64,000 nucleotides of DNA from Heliocidaris tuberculata (lineage: Eukaryota; Echinodermata; Echinoidea; Camarodonta; Echinometridae), in the NCBI GenBank assembly GCA_025618425.1, contig CM046850.1, positions 29,302,347 through 29,366,346 on the forward strand, read 5' to 3'. The translations under genes were made by a program, and so were the position numbers. The first letter of the stretch is position 1. The number at the start of each line of letters is the position of its first letter. This document shows, piece after piece, positions 11,348-24,212 of the stretch. The notes under the pieces were generated by a model. It was not told the DNA's origin, did no database searches, and saw only the letters and a list, made by a program, of their open reading frames with translations.

Positions 11348-11399
11348 GGGTTAGTCACAGAACTCCTGAAGACTCCTTTAGGAGTTCTGTGGGGTTAGT
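11348..11399. mobile_element. 36-bp palindromic micro-insert with 8-bp duplication
   Basis: The insert 11356-11391 has perfect 12-bp inverted arms, CACAGAACTCCT and AGGAGTTCTGTG, around a 12-base spacer. It is flanked on both sides by GGGTTAGT (11348-11355 and 11392-11399). A second insert with the same architecture and similar ends lies at 39655. Confidence 0.7.
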
Positions 11400-11633
11400 G
11401 CACACAGGCAGTTAATCCCGGGGGAAAAAAAATGTGTCCGCCGCTCCTCTTCCATGTCCTTAATGTGCTTTTCGGGAATTTTTCGTAACCTAAATATTGC
11501 GCCAAAAAAGACGATAAACCCCCTCTCTTTCTAAATTGGAAGATATAATTAATACATACTCGTGCCCTCTGTCGAAGAATCTTGGTTTTGTCACTGAGAT
11601 CTACCAAACTTCACAGACTCATATGTCCAACTT

Positions 11634-12013
11634 CATGGGCGGATCCAGGATTTCGTATAAGGGGGGGGGGGGCACACAAATGCAGGATTGTCAACTTTGG
11701 GAAACTGCTTGGAGGGAGACCCATATTTTTTTGGTCTCGCCAGCCCTCCAAAAGTCGCTCAGTGGGGGGAGGGGGGGGGGGTGGCGACCAAAAAAATATT
11801 TTCGCCAGCCCTCCAAAAGTCGCTCAGTGGGGGGGGGGGGGGGGGGGGGTTATGGGGTCCAGTTCCCCTCCATAATTCTCTGACAAGCAAAAAAAAAGGT
11901 TTTCTGGTCGAAAGGGGGGGGGGGGCACAATCGCAAATAGGGGGGGGGGCACAATGCAATATTTTCCCTCAAAAGGGGGGGGGGGGCACGGGCCGGGATT
12001 GCTCCCCCCTAAA
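11634..12013. mobile_element. hAT-type non-autonomous element, G-rich copy
   Basis: Begins CATGGGCGGATCCAGGATTT and is flanked by TCCAACTT at 11626-11633 and 12014-12021. It shares its interior with 27074-27344 in opposite orientation, including GCAGGATTGTCAACTTTGGG and the GCCAGCCCTCCAAAAGTCG segment, which occurs twice here. Several G runs of 9 to more than 20 bases lie inside. The expected right inverted end is missing although the duplication is intact, so the terminus has probably been lost. Confidence 0.75.
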
Positions 12014-12021
12014 TCCAACTT

Positions 12022-13653
12022 TATAAATTAATGAACCATCATGGTATCAAAGACATTTTCACTGGTTATATGGGCGTCGGTTCCGGGGTGGGGAGCACTT
12101 GGGGGGGGGGGGGGGGGGTGGAAATCGTCCCATAGTAATTCAGCAAGTGAATGTGTTTGGAGCCCATATGCCCCCGATTGGTGCGTTGCCACCTCCCAAT
12201 CCTGATGGACCTAAGCTCCTCATGGTACCATACTGCTTATTTTTAGAGTGGGAGGTAGAGATAATTAAAGAGTATATAGTTAACTTTCAAAAACTTAGAA
12301 AAACAAAACTTTTAAGAAACTAGACAAAAAATATTCAGCAGAAACAACAACACTCTTAACTGTTAAAATGGTGAAACTCTATAATTAGATCTGCCCTGTT
12401 ACTGTTTGCTGTCGTCATTTCCTGATACATTTCAGGCTCTATGAAATAATAATAATTAAAAAAAATAACCAGCGAACAAAGTACATGATCAAAAGTGCAT
12501 ACTGCCTTTATTATCGGGTGGTAATCTCGAAAGTTCTCCTACTTTTATTTTCACAAAGGTGAACAATACGGGCGGGGGGGGGGGGGGGGGGAGGGGAGTT
12601 GGATGAAGAGGCTTCAGCCCACCCCGGAGTTTCGAAAGTACCATGTATTCAAGCAATTTTTACCTCATAATAATTCGGGCTATATGAGGTGGTCTATTTT
12701 AAATCTTAAGACCTATATCTTATCGAATGTAATACTTTCCTCATATATTCAAGACTTTTGTCAAATATTTTTATGACGTGAAAGTACATTGTCACTGTAA
12801 CATAAAGTTCAATGCTCTCTCGCTTCTCTCGCTCGCAATATTTAGAAATCGGGATGTTGATATTCGGGCAAGAGACATTAGCCCCGAGATCGTGCCCGTA
12901 TAAGCCTATGCCCTAATTCCACTTAGCCAACACGCCCCATAATATACAATAATATTTGCTGGTAGTTTTTGGTAGTTAATGTTTAACATACCATGTTCAC
13001 ATCTGACGTTTCTAGGTCACCTCAATTTGACATCTTCATCCGGTAGCACCAGGGTCCCGATTATGGGCGTCGCTGGAACATTTTTCTTTTGAGGGGAGGG
13101 GGCCGTAATTAGCCATATTGGTGTGAATTTGAGATAATTTCCTGTTTAAAAGTTCTGTTTCATATTTGCCAATACCTTTTACAAAATTAATTTTTGCCGC
13201 CTTTATGATGGGGAGATCTCATGCACCCTTCTTTCCCAGTTCTTGTGACATCCCTAGATTCCTGTTTCTCATACCTCTTGCAGAAACCCATGCTCCTTAA
13301 GCGATAAAAATCGTGTTCACTAAAGTTACTATCAAAAGTTGCATGATAAGAGCATTATTTTGACAAGCACTCATTCAGAAACCCCCGTATCATGATGTCA
13401 TCTGTGAAGGAGAAGTTGTCAACTTGCGGGAGGTATTGCCAGGGTGGAATAATGCTATATGTCCGCAATATCGCATTCACAAACCCAGCATTTGCCGGAT
13501 AATATACCTTTTTTTACAGTAGATATTTTAGGGTATCAAAAAAAGGGCAGGGTTACCCTTCCCCATAAAGTGTTTTAAAAGATATTAAGTCTCAATTCAT
13601 TCAATATTATGTTAGCACCTGAGATCCTATCATTCACATTCACCCCTTTCTCA
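12022..13653. other. No gene seen; hAT-like ends and G runs
   Basis: No gene recognised. G runs occur near 12101 and 12572. Motifs resembling eroded hAT ends (TGGGCGTCG) occur near 12070 and 13063. Confidence 0.45.
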
Positions 13654-13944
13654 CAGGTGGATCTGGGGAATCGAGGGGACCGCCTCTTCCCTCCCACCGA
13701 GAAAACATGCATTAAATAACAGCTTTACTTAATATTGTTAAAAGGCTGTTTGACACCCCCCCCCTCTCTCTCTTTCAGGATACTAGAAAGGGCCTTCTGA
13801 AATTTAGGAGTATAAACGGCCATTAAAAAAATTGAGAACCTCTTCCCCCGCCCCTTTTTGTCAGAGATTTTTCTGACTTGTACCCGCTTTAAAATATCGT
13901 GCTCCCGAGAAAAATTACTCTCCTCTCCCTCGGATCCGCCCCTG
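13654..13944. mobile_element. Possible hAT-type element remnant
   Basis: Starts CAGGTGGATCTGGGG and ends CGGATCCGCCCCTG, the terminal pair seen in the other hAT-type copies. No matching 8-bp duplication was found, so the boundaries are uncertain. Confidence 0.4.
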
Positions 13945-15192
13945 CACCCCCTCCCCTTTCGCCTCATCAACATTGAAAAGGCTTTAATACAGACAACAAA
14001 TAATTATACATCGATGTTTTTGTAATGGCATCCTTCCATTATTGTGATATACTTGGTGGGTGTTGACATGAGTCTGTGAGAGAAGAGAATACTGATATGA
14101 ACTTAACCTACTGTGGGACAGGAAATCCGATGGAAAGGAAGAATGCCTGATTACTCTACGGCCACTCACATATGGTTAAATAATTACACTGATTAAATCA
14201 CTATCCATTATATTTTCATGGCGTAAAAATTATAATATGCCCTTTTCTTCTTAAAATTTTCCTTCCCATTTTATTCATTCAGCTGGTGTTTCATGTTAAA
14301 TGTTTATAGACGTGAAAAATAAGATCTGTAATAATTTTTTCTACATTATATCATTTTGGTCTTGGAGCTTGTATTACAAGTCACATAATGTATTTCGAAA
14401 TGATGGATATAAAGGTTTTTCGCCTCCTTCTTGGAACCAGGAAATGAGCCATTCTGTCATATACAAGGACAAGGATGATTATATTTTTATGACGGTATAG
14501 TATAATGATGTCACGCACTTAAATGAAGATGTGCAGGTATAACTTATACCGTGTAAAAGGGCAAAACAGAGCACGTGAAAGTATTAGAGACAAATATGTA
14601 GCTAACTACTGGTAATTAAATAACACCTTGCAATGACCTCAGAACGACTGATTATCAGTACCCCTTTCACAGTTTTATAAACTCCGAAGAGCACATAATA
14701 TTATAGGAGCATTATAGGACTTTATGAATAGGACTTTATGAATATATCCGCATCAAACTAATGCGCATTATTTTGGGGCTACTCTTATGCGCAATTGTAC
14801 CTGCATTAAACTTGCTTAATTTGAAAAATTTACCGGTATACTATGGCTATATATTTACTGTATTCTCCTTATTTTGAAAGTGTTGATTCAATATTGATGC
14901 ATGCAGATTCATAAGTTTAATTAAGGTTATTAAATTGATGGAAAGAGGTGATTGCAAAGTGTTACATCAATATGGTATTGAATCATGATGATGGGTAGAC
15001 CTACGTCATTTTCATCTATATTGTCCTTTAGTAATCAAGAGTCGGCGCCGGGCGTTGATATGAAAAGTGCCCTTCTGACCTTCAGCATATAGGGTATATA
15101 CTATTATTGTAATCATAATTATGAATATTCAGATGTCTTCTGTGTCTTCTGCATACATACTGAAATATAGAAAAGGAAAGAAGGAAGTGAGA

Positions 15193-15196
<4 letters not shown>
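13945..15196. other. No gene seen
   Basis: AT-rich sequence without a recognisable coding or repeat structure. Confidence 0.5.
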
Positions 15197-15249
<53 letters not shown>

Positions 15250-15391
15250 GAAGAGAGAGAGAGAGAGAGAGAGAAAGGGGGTGGATTAAGAGGGAAAAAG
15301 ACAAGGGATAGAGAGATGGAAGAAAGAGAGGCCAAGAAAAAGGAAAGGAGTCAGAGAAAAGGAAAGACAGAGAGACATATAAACAACAGAT

Positions 15392-15450
<59 letters not shown>
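15197..15450. repeat. Microsatellites (TA)n and (GA)n
   Basis: (TA)n at about 15197-15246, a short (GA)n at 15255-15273 and a long (GA)n at about 15393-15447. Open frames across them are low complexity on both strands. Confidence 0.95.
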
Positions 15451-15453
<3 letters not shown>

Positions 15454-16320
15454 AGGAAGGAAGAGAGGTGTGGGTAGGCCGGGTGGTCATATGACGTGAA
15501 AATGCGGGGTATATGAGAATAAAAAAGTGTGAAAAAACGGAAAGAAATTTAAAACAAATTACATACCACACATACCATAAGCAACATTTTGTAAATAAAA
15601 AACAGGATAACAATTTTATTTTCATACTCATTGTAATCCAAAGTCGGATATTCTCATTCAAAAACTGTCTAATTTGTGATAAAAGCTTATTGTAATACGC
15701 AGGGAGACATCAATGTCAGTGTGTCGTTTACCAGCACGTATAGATCATTCAGATTATCACAGAAACGAAAATGCACTAGCAATATTCGTTTTGTCTCAGA
15801 CAGATGTATCATTATTAAATAAAATATATGTAAATATAACGAAGGGGGTAGTCAGTGGTATGGGTTTTTTTTTTTACAGGATATCTCTTGAAAGTCAAGA
15901 ACGAAATAAACGATTAACGTCCTCATCATAATAAATTGGCTGTCCATTCCAGGAATATCAGGTGTGCTAGCTGCGTGTCTGATAAACAGAATTCGTATTC
16001 CTATTGAAAGTTCAAAGTTCTTATTTCAAAGTTCATTTTATTTTTTCCATATATGCATTTCCACCAAGTATCTGATTGATTGAAAACAATGTCATAAAGC
16101 TGCTGGCATAAAGTAATAGTTAATATTTTAGGAAGGATTTTATGAAATTTAGGATAGGTATGTATGGCCTGTTTTTAATATAGGAAAATGTTACACATTT
16201 CTAAATCATGAGACGAGCAATGATCTTCATACGTAATCATAACATAAGTTACATACAAATTATATAGGAAAACAATTTCTAACGTGAGAGGCTAAGAAAA
16301 ATTTTCTCGACACCGGCCCG
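15451..16320. other. No gene seen
   Basis: AT-rich sequence. Frames near 15513-15931 show no domain. Confidence 0.5.
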
Positions 16321-16326
16321 TATAGA

Positions 16327-16470
16327 ACTTCGGTTTAACTTAAACTTCAGTCTCAGTTAAACCAGAGTTTTATTGAAACTGACTTAGACCGCGAAAAGTC
16401 CAGTTTCAATTTCTCTACAGAGTTTAAAGAAAAACCATTTAGAATGGAGTTTAAGTTAGACCGGAGTTCA
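16327..16470. repeat. Degenerate inverted repeat
   Basis: AACTTCGGTTTAACTTAAACT near the left end pairs imperfectly (about 19 of 22) with GTTTAAGTTAGACCGGAGTT near the right end. It may be a decayed foldback element; no duplication was identified. Confidence 0.4.
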
Positions 16471-17221
16471 AACTTCAGAATGTGATTTTCTAAAACTCCG
16501 GTTAAAAGGGCAGGTTTAGACTGGGTTTATGTTTTTATTTTAAGCTAAAAACTCAAATGCGGCCCTACGCCACTGGACCTGCCTCTTCATGTGATTAAAC
16601 GAGGGTTCAGAGCAATGTCAAACATTTTTTTATCATCTACCTTTTTTTTTTTTTTGGGGGGGGGCATTATGATATCGATAAAACCATGTCCGGTATCCCC
16701 ATATGCAAAAGTAATTAGCAGAAAGCATTTTCAAATATATTTTAGGGAAAAAAGTCTTAAATATTTCCTCTGTGATTTAACAAGGGATGTTCGTTGTTCC
16801 TGTGACCAACTCGGAAGTAATTATGGTTAGTGGATGATTTAAGAATAAGAGGAATTAATGTTTACTTCATTTTGTCACAAAAATTTGAATCATATCCCTC
16901 TTTCAAGTTGACGTTTTGCAAATGATGAAAATTCTTATGTGAACTGTCTTTATCCGACCGACAACAATATCCTTTTCCAATCCGATGTTCCAATCATGAG
17001 GACTGTCATTGTTCGAATTTCGAACGGCAATATCAGAATATCTTCCTTCATCTTGTATCATGCGGACTGACATTATTCGACACCCTCCTTTAATGTGACG
17101 TTATGATGGAAAATTTGACACTTCTTTCAATTATAATTATGGACTGTCGTGAATTGTTTGACCTGAAGACGATACTGCACATAAAAAAGATTTGTTAAAA
17201 AAAGGACCAATGGAGCTATAA

Positions 17222-17269
<48 letters not shown>

Positions 17270-17359
17270 TATACTGGATGGTGTATTAGGGAGATACGAG
17301 GACAAGAAATAAGACAAAAACAGTTACTGTCTTCCTAATACACCCAATATGGGTGTATG

Positions 17360-17404
<45 letters not shown>
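17222..17404. repeat. Two (TA)n microsatellites
   Basis: (TA)n at about 17225-17265 and 17361-17404, separated by about 95 bases containing the near-palindromic pair GTATTAGGGAGATAC and CTTCCTAATACACCC. Confidence 0.9.
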
Positions 17405-17408
<4 letters not shown>

Positions 17409-19180
17409 CATTTCGATACTGAAACTTAGATGCCCAAGAAGCCATTCATAGAATTGCGAGATTACAAATGCCTTCTTGATCAGTGATAGATAAAACGAAG
17501 TACAGGTAAAATTCAACGAGGGATCAAGGAAAGGGAGCATACAAATGTGATCGATGCAGAAAATAATTCTTGCCACAAGGGAGGGAGAGGGGAAAGGACA
17601 TGATTTTGGACTTGACAAAGTTAATTAGACAGAAAGCGTATGGAAAGAAAAACATCTCTAGGAAAAATCATCAACTTTCGTCTTAGGTTTTACCCGTATA
17701 TTCGTGACACGTTAATAAGGTCATTGATAATTTTAGGATATAATATGGAAAAACATCCCTTTATCAGAAGAAGGGCATATCAAGTCTCACTTTCGATAGT
17801 TTCAGGGGAACTCCAATCTGACTGGCCAGCATTCTTTTAAATGTGTGCCAAGGTCTAGTGTATACTCTCGTATCAGCGTGATCAATTACTGCCACGACAT
17901 GCTGGAAATAAAATGGCAGGTCTCGCTTTGATATATTTTGAGAGCCTGTGATGAATAGGATTTATTTCCTGGTTTTAAGCACAAGATTGGCAAATACCTT
18001 CGAGTAACATTGTCTGCATTTCGTACCGTTAGTTGAATATATCACGATTATTTGGGCATTCATATATGACATTTTACCCAAGGCACACCCACACCCAAAG
18101 AAAATATTTGGAAGAATGATGTAAAAAAAAAAAAAAAAGAGTTTTTAGTTTCGTGTTATTTTCCCATACATCATTATCTAACATTAGGTAGGAGGAACAT
18201 TTTACACAAAAATAGAGATGTACAAAATAAATTTCTATCAAGACGTTTTCATCATGTCTATAGTTGTATTTGGCAAAGATCATTTTGTACCAAATATCTT
18301 GCACAACATAGGCCTAGTGTATTTTTGTGTTACACCGTTAAATAATACCATGGGCCTTATGATTTGCTACATGTATATTTTTCTGTTCGCAAATAAACCC
18401 TACTAACATTTGACACTGGTTAACAACTACTATTGTGATACAAGTGTAATAAAAAGATATCTCTGCTATGTACATGTACATATATACACAAAAATGAAAA
18501 AAAAAATTGCAAACACAAACGATATACTATAATTTAGTATGAGAGAGGTCAATAAGTCCTTTTTTGCTGTTATTCTAACAGCCTTGATTAGTTAGTCCTT
18601 TTCATTACCACCCTCATTCAAAACGTGTAAACAGTGGCTTCACAATACCTCTGTGATACGTTTGGACAATGGAGGAGAAGGGAGGGGGGGGGGGGGTAGG
18701 GGAGGTAACTGACAAAATATGCCCACAAGTTAGACTAAAATTTACCAAAAGGCAACGACAACAACACTTAAAAAATCCAAATTTGGATCCAGACAGTTTT
18801 GAAATTAGCATTAGGTGACGAAACCATCAATGATAACTTTGTCATACCTAAAGGCAAAACCATTCGATCAAAAATTAACCCAAAAGAACTGTAATATTGG
18901 GTGTTCTTGTTTGCTTTTGACCCCAATGCTTGGTAACATGACTCTTCACCGTGATCAAGGGTGACATTTCCAAGCGTGATTCTTATTTATAGGAATAGGC
19001 GATGTATTTATTGCCACTATTCGCATGACTTTTCAACAAAATGTAGCCCATTTTTACCAAACGAGATTTTTGGTAAGAAGTAAAAAAAACAAAAACAAAA
19101 ACAAAAACAAAAACAAAAACAAAAAGACATGAATATTTCGCCAAACTATTTGTTTCCAAAATGAACGCAAACTATCATAT
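17405..19180. other. No gene seen
   Basis: No gene recognised. A G run lies near 18685 and an (AAAAAC)n repeat at about 19085-19125, beyond the 3' end of the GPCR gene. Confidence 0.5.
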
Positions 19181-19185
19181 TTATT
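19180..19185 (-). promoter_or_regulatory. Possible polyadenylation signal
   Basis: AATAAA on the minus strand, about 12 bases after the GPCR stop codon. The hexamer is canonical but unusually close to the stop, so a more distal signal may be used instead. Confidence 0.35.
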
Positions 19186-19197
19186 ATCTAAAAAACT

Positions 19198-20328
19198 TTA
19201 AACAGTATTTGAGTCGATTCCATTAAAACTGGTTGATTCAGTGATCTTCGCTCGGCTCTCCTTTGATCTGCGACGCCACCTACCCTTCATCAACATGGCC
19301 ATGCCCTTCTTAAACTTCTGTAACCTGAGAGCATATATGAAGGGGTTCACGCAACAGTTCAAGAACGCTAAGGTCACTGTAATGTGGTACCAGACACCCG
19401 TAAAGTTCAAGGGACCTCCAAAGTTGAACTGTAAGAAGGTTATCTGGTTGGGTGCCCAGCAGAAGGTGTAGACAGCAAATAGGATACAGAGGGTCATGGT
19501 GATGTTCCTGGAGGGATGGACGATCTTGGACGCCCCTCTGTTTGGCATCCTGGTGGGAGTGCTAGTGGCACTTGGTGGGTCCACCAACTTCTTCTTCTGT
19601 TGCAGCGCCATTCTCTTTTTCCTCATTTCGGTGATAATCTTGTAATAGACATAAGCCATGATGCAGACGGGGAGAACAAACTCCCAGACGAAAAGTAACA
19701 GACCCAAGATGGCTCCTGCAGCTTTGGTCCAGGATTCTTGGAAGGCACATGAACCTGGGCCACAGGTATACTGGAAGATGGTGGGGACGTACTGCATGAT
19801 GGGCGCGATGAGCCAGATAAGCACCATCATGATAAGGGCTCGACGCTTGCTGAAGTTCCTCGAGTACGTCATCGGATGAAGGACTGCGAAGTATCGTTCT
19901 ATCGACATCACTGTCAGGTTCCATGTTGAGATCGCAAAGCAAGCGAAGAGGAAGAATCTCGACCACCAAAATCGACATAAAAATTCCGCGGTCGACGGCG
20001 AAAGGTATATGAAATGTCCCGTGATGCCGGACGTGGTGTTGCCACCGACGTCAATATCTTCTTCATACGCCATGATGCTCGGCCTGAACACGTTAACAAC
20101 CCCGAAGAGAATCAACAGCACAGACGTGCAACCGTCGATGAGGGCTTGATCGAATATGAACATATTCACCTGACTTTTCTTCTGCGTTAGCAACCCGAAA
20201 ACGATCATGACAAGCACGTTCCCGATGATGCCGAACGCCCCGATGACCACGTACATGACGATGGTGACGATGTCGTTAGCACTCAGGGTATACCCTGTCT
20301 CGGCCGTGGAAATTGTAACATTCTCCAT
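19198..20328 (-). CDS. Rhodopsin-class GPCR, peptide-receptor-like, single exon
   Basis: A complete 376-residue receptor in one exon, predicted at the plasma membrane and coupling to G proteins. Class A landmarks are in order: GNVLV with Asn37 in TM1, Asp65 in TM2, a Cys at 118 before TM3, the ERY triplet at 144-146, Cys189/Cys194 in the second extracellular loop, CWAP at 290-293 in TM6, and NPFIY at 328-332 in TM7. Basic residues follow TM5 and line the C-terminal tail, as usual for G-protein contact. N-glycosylation sequons lie at Asn3 and Asn97. The start is supported by GCCACCATGG, a textbook Kozak context. The motifs recall somatostatin, galanin and allatostatin-type peptide receptors, but the ligand cannot be assigned and it is best called an orphan. 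No other gene is close by; intronless GPCRs are common in echinoderms. The frame shows no damage. Confidence 0.93.
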   Translation of the reverse strand: MENVTISTAETGYTLSANDIVTIVMYVVIGAFGIIGNVLVMIVFGLLTQKKSQVNMFIFDQALIDGCTSVLLILFGVVNVFRPSIMAYEEDIDVGGNTTSGITGHFIYLSPSTAEFLCRFWWSRFFLFACFAISTWNLTVMSIERYFAVLHPMTYSRNFSKRRALIMMVLIWLIAPIMQYVPTIFQYTCGPGSCAFQESWTKAAGAILGLLLFVWEFVLPVCIMAYVYYKIITEMRKKRMALQQKKKLVDPPSATSTPTRMPNRGASKIVHPSRNITMTLCILFAVYTFCWAPNQITFLQFNFGGPLNFTGVWYHITVTLAFLNCCVNPFIYALRLQKFKKGMAMLMKGRWRRRSKESRAKITESTSFNGIDSNTV

Positions 20329-21716
20329 GGTGGCTCAAAGTGTCTATCAAATCTTCCAGTCTTGTATTATATCATAAATTTCACCTGTGCGATTCGGCTC
20401 AAGATGCTCCAATGTGACGATTGTTCTGGCGCACATTGTCATTTAGAATCCATTTCTTTGGCATATGTATCCCATGCAAGTGAAATAGATAACATAAAGA
20501 GTTACATAAATGTTCTTGATGTCGTGACGTATTTTTTTTTCAAACGCCTAATCAAAAACACATGCGAGAGTTGTGAAACCATAAATTGACACTTATACGC
20601 AAATCATGTCTACAAATCACTGGCGATATCCAAAGATGAGCGATAGAGTTATACATGAAATATCGAGTCAAAATCACTCTGACACCGCGTAGTATCAACT
20701 TCACCATCAATCATTCCTCTACAATGTCATAAATTTTCAAGACGATTATGAATGATCCATCTCGAAAACGAATACCAACGCGACGTATTCAATGTAAGAG
20801 TCAGACCGGGGTTAAACTCAGGATATATCCAGGACGGTGTCAGTTTCTAAAATGCGGTATGACGAGAAAGAAGCGGGCTTTTAAAGAAGGCAAAACATAG
20901 CTGCCTACCAACCTCCCGTCATCCGATAGCCTTGTACAATGTCAAGCTGGTTTGAATGGCACATATTAAAAAAAGACAATGACCCTTTTTTTCATTTTGT
21001 AAAAAAGAGTGATAAAAAACATTTAACCCTTTGAATCCCGTTTGCCTGATATTCAATATGCGTTTGCCGTGATGGAATGAATCACTGGTAGAATCCGAGA
21101 GGAAGAGTTATTGTAGGAGTGTTAAACGGTTAAAGCTGAGGTCATATCACCCTGCCTTCTTTCCGCCTTATCGTGGGTTAGATGAGGTTCAGGAAACGGT
21201 GGTGTTTAGAGATGGGAAGCTCGCTCTGCGGATTGAAAAAACAAAACAAAACAAAAAACGATAATACTTCTAGAGACTAACGCAGAATTGACAGTGGACA
21301 CAAACTGAACAGGTAATGATGAATAATTAATCACTAATAACGTCTCACCATGTCTCACAAAAGAAATAGAAATAGGAAAGAATGAATTAGTTACAACATG
21401 GCAGGCGACTTTCAGATAAAATGATCCTGAAATAGTAGTGGATTTCGGACCTTTGATAAACGATTAATGATTAATTAATATGTTATTCATAATCGGTCAG
21501 TAGGCGGGGGAGGGGGGGGGGGGGGGTGGGGGATGTGTCATATTTTACAAGAATACATGTGTCATAGCAGAAATTGCCTGAATCGTGATGTGAAAGCAGT
21601 CAAATATAGGAAATGCATACATTTTCTCGAAGAGAAGAAAAGTATAACAAAACAATAAAAACAAGCAACTAATTAACAACTACTTGTAGGCCGATTTAAA
21701 AATACTTCCAGTGGCA
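20329..21716. other. Upstream region of the GPCR; no other gene seen
   Basis: Should hold the 5' UTR and promoter of the minus-strand receptor. I could not identify a convincing TATA box or initiator. A G run lies near 21508. Confidence 0.4.
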
Positions 21717-22214
21717 TTAAAGGGGGTACCCAATGCTGAAACAATGTTAGTTCATTTAAAAGATCATGATTTTATTAGCAGAAAATCATCTGCCTTAAAT
21801 TTTTTTTAAAATTCGTGTTGCCAGAAAATCCCCGAAATATGGTAAGATTTCAGGATATTTTGGCCCCTCAGCTGTGTCCCAATTTCAGCTAGGTAACCAC
21901 AATGACGTCAAAGTGGTTACCTTGTCGCGCAATTATACCAAAATGCGCGCAAGGTGTAATGCATTTTGTACAGTCTAGCGCGCAACACATCTGCAATACG
22001 CGAACCTGGGTAACCACTTTGACGTCATTGTGGTTACCTAGCTGAAATTGGGACACAGCTGAGGGGCCAAAATATCCTGAAGTCTTACCATATTTCGGGG
22101 ATTTTTCTGGCAACACGAATTTTTAAAAAAACTTAAGGCAGATGATTTTCTGCTAATAAAATCATGATCTTTTAAATGAACTAACATTGTTTCAGCATTG
22201 GGTACCCCCTTTAA
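21717..22214. mobile_element. TTAA-flanked foldback MITE
   Basis: About 205-bp arms (21717-21921 and 22010-22214) are roughly 98% identical inverted copies around a loop of about 88 bases. Both ends read TTAAAGGGGGTACCCAATGC. TTAA ends fit piggyBac-type target duplications. Each arm holds TGACGTCA (21903-21910 and 22020-22027). It has no coding capacity. Confidence 0.88.
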
Positions 22215-22309
22215 CGTAAAGTGATTGCTTATAGAAATAAATTTGAACTCCCTTCTACATGTGACGCACACGAGGCGTCATTTTTTTTGACGCAATCAAA
22301 TAAACGCGC

Positions 22310-22465
22310 CTGGGTCATATTTGAGATCGCTTCTTTTGTTTAGCGTATGAAATAACGCAATCAAAAAGACACCTCGGGGTTATATTTGAGATCGCTTCTT
22401 TTGTTTAGCGTATGAAATAACGCAATCAAAAAGACGCCTCAGGGTTACATTTGAAATCACTTCTT
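22310..22465 (+). repeat. 65-bp tandem repeat
   Basis: Units starting TTGAGATCGCTTCTTTTG recur at 22321, 22386 and, diverged, at 22451, giving an exact 65-base period. Each carries GCGTATGAAATAACGC and a following AATCAAAAAGAC. Confidence 0.88.
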
Positions 22466-23792
22466 TGGGGGTGGAATCCACTCTCAAAAGAGTTATTTAA
22501 CCACTAGCTTGGGGTAGATTCCACTCTGATTTTGAGTTGATTCAACTCCAAAAGAATTGACCCATATACTTAGACCCCTAAAACTAGTAAATTTCAACTT
22601 CTTTGCACTATATTTGATTTGATTTGATTTATTGATTTATTACCACCAACAACTTTTATGTACAATACATTTTTTTTTCATACAATGATGTTTAAATATA
22701 AAGGAAGAAAAGCCTTGGTTGGTAAAAGAAGTCAGATAAATGTGCTAGTCGAGCCTGACCCACAACAGAAAGAAAAACAAGTATTTTGGTAAAATTCAAT
22801 TATTACCAAAATTAAAAATAATAATAGTTAACAACAAAGTACAAAAAGTAGAAAGTAGTTATGTTAAATACATTTCTTGTACATATACAGACTATTTGAA
22901 TGAAGAGAGGAGAGTATAAAAGCATAAGGCTTATCATGGGAAACATGCTGATAATTTCCCGGGATAATTATCACAATGACCGTTCATTTACATCTAACAG
23001 ACAAGGGCTCGGAAATAGAAAGAACCATTAATCAATTACATGTGTATTCAGTTCACAAGCTGGTACTATAGATTGCATTTAATCCAAATACATCAATACG
23101 TATTGAAATTTGGAATTGCATCTGAAATTCTGAAAATCAATTCCAGTGCTTAAAAGCAAGAGTTGTCATTAACAGAAATTAAATTCTCAAGGCACAATCC
23201 TCACCTAATATAAAAGGCAATTTCGGAGCTCCTAATAGACAATGAAGTTCAATTAGTTCCTATCACCCATATTAAAATACATAATTAATTCAATTATTTG
23301 ATACCGTTAGAGACATATGCCTATAAATATATTTCAATAGGCTTTAATGATATTTCACGACGTCACAATGACCAGTGAAAACCAACTCAACAATAGCCTG
23401 TACAATAGAAGAAATTTTTCTTTAAGCACTCGAAAAATGATTTATTTTCCCCCACTCAGCTCTTAAAAGCAGTTTAAGAAAAAGCTTTGTACAATCCAAC
23501 CATTATCATTTTTTTACTAAAAATAATGAAAAACGAACCTTTAAATCTGGAACAAACATATGGAATTTGTAGGTCGTTGAAAGTGATTGAACTGTACAAA
23601 AAGTTTTGCTGGTAAAAGCTAATAGATAGGAAAGCTTCGGGTAAATCATGATTTTATCGGTTCTGAAGGAAACCTTTTCGTATGTATTTTTGCTTCGTTT
23701 TTTTGAATTTTGTTTTTATTTGTCATCACGACGCGTCGCGACCTATTGAAATGCATAGCCTCTCCAATTGCCTTTAATACCTTTTAATAGGC
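22466..23792. other. No gene seen; (TTGAT)n tail
   Basis: A (TTGAT)n-like stretch at about 22612-22640 resembles retroelement tails. The rest is AT-rich with no recognised feature. Confidence 0.45.
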
Positions 23793-24212
23793 ATAAAGTA
23801 CTTTCAATATGTATAATATAAAGTACTTTTAATAGGCATATGTATTCAAACACTATTCAACGATTTTCATTTTCAGCAAAGAATAATACATGAAGAAATT
23901 TAGTCCCTTTGTATAAATATGTAATAAACATCATGAGATTTTATGGTGATTTATATCGGGGATACCTTTGATCAAGATTTAAGTAACCTATCAGATTTGA
24001 GTGTGAGCCTCTAATTTGAATAATGTAAACGGGTCCTTAAAAAAACCCCCAAAACTTTGTATAATGATCGATAACGAATTAATCCTTTCTATTAAGAACA
24101 TTTTTCTTCGAATTTATGATCAGACATGACATCATGCATTTACCCCTGACTATTCCCTGCCATAAATTTCTTCGCAGTAACAAGGAAAGAACGAAATCTG
24201 ATACGTTATACG
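23793..24212 (+). repeat. 420-bp segmental duplication, copy 1
   Basis: Shared with 24496-24916 at roughly 93% identity by eye. Landmarks in both copies are CACTATTCAACGATTTTC-type sequence, ATATCGGGGATAC and AACGAATTAATCCTTTC. Both copies end near GAACGAAATCTGATA. Confidence 0.85.
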
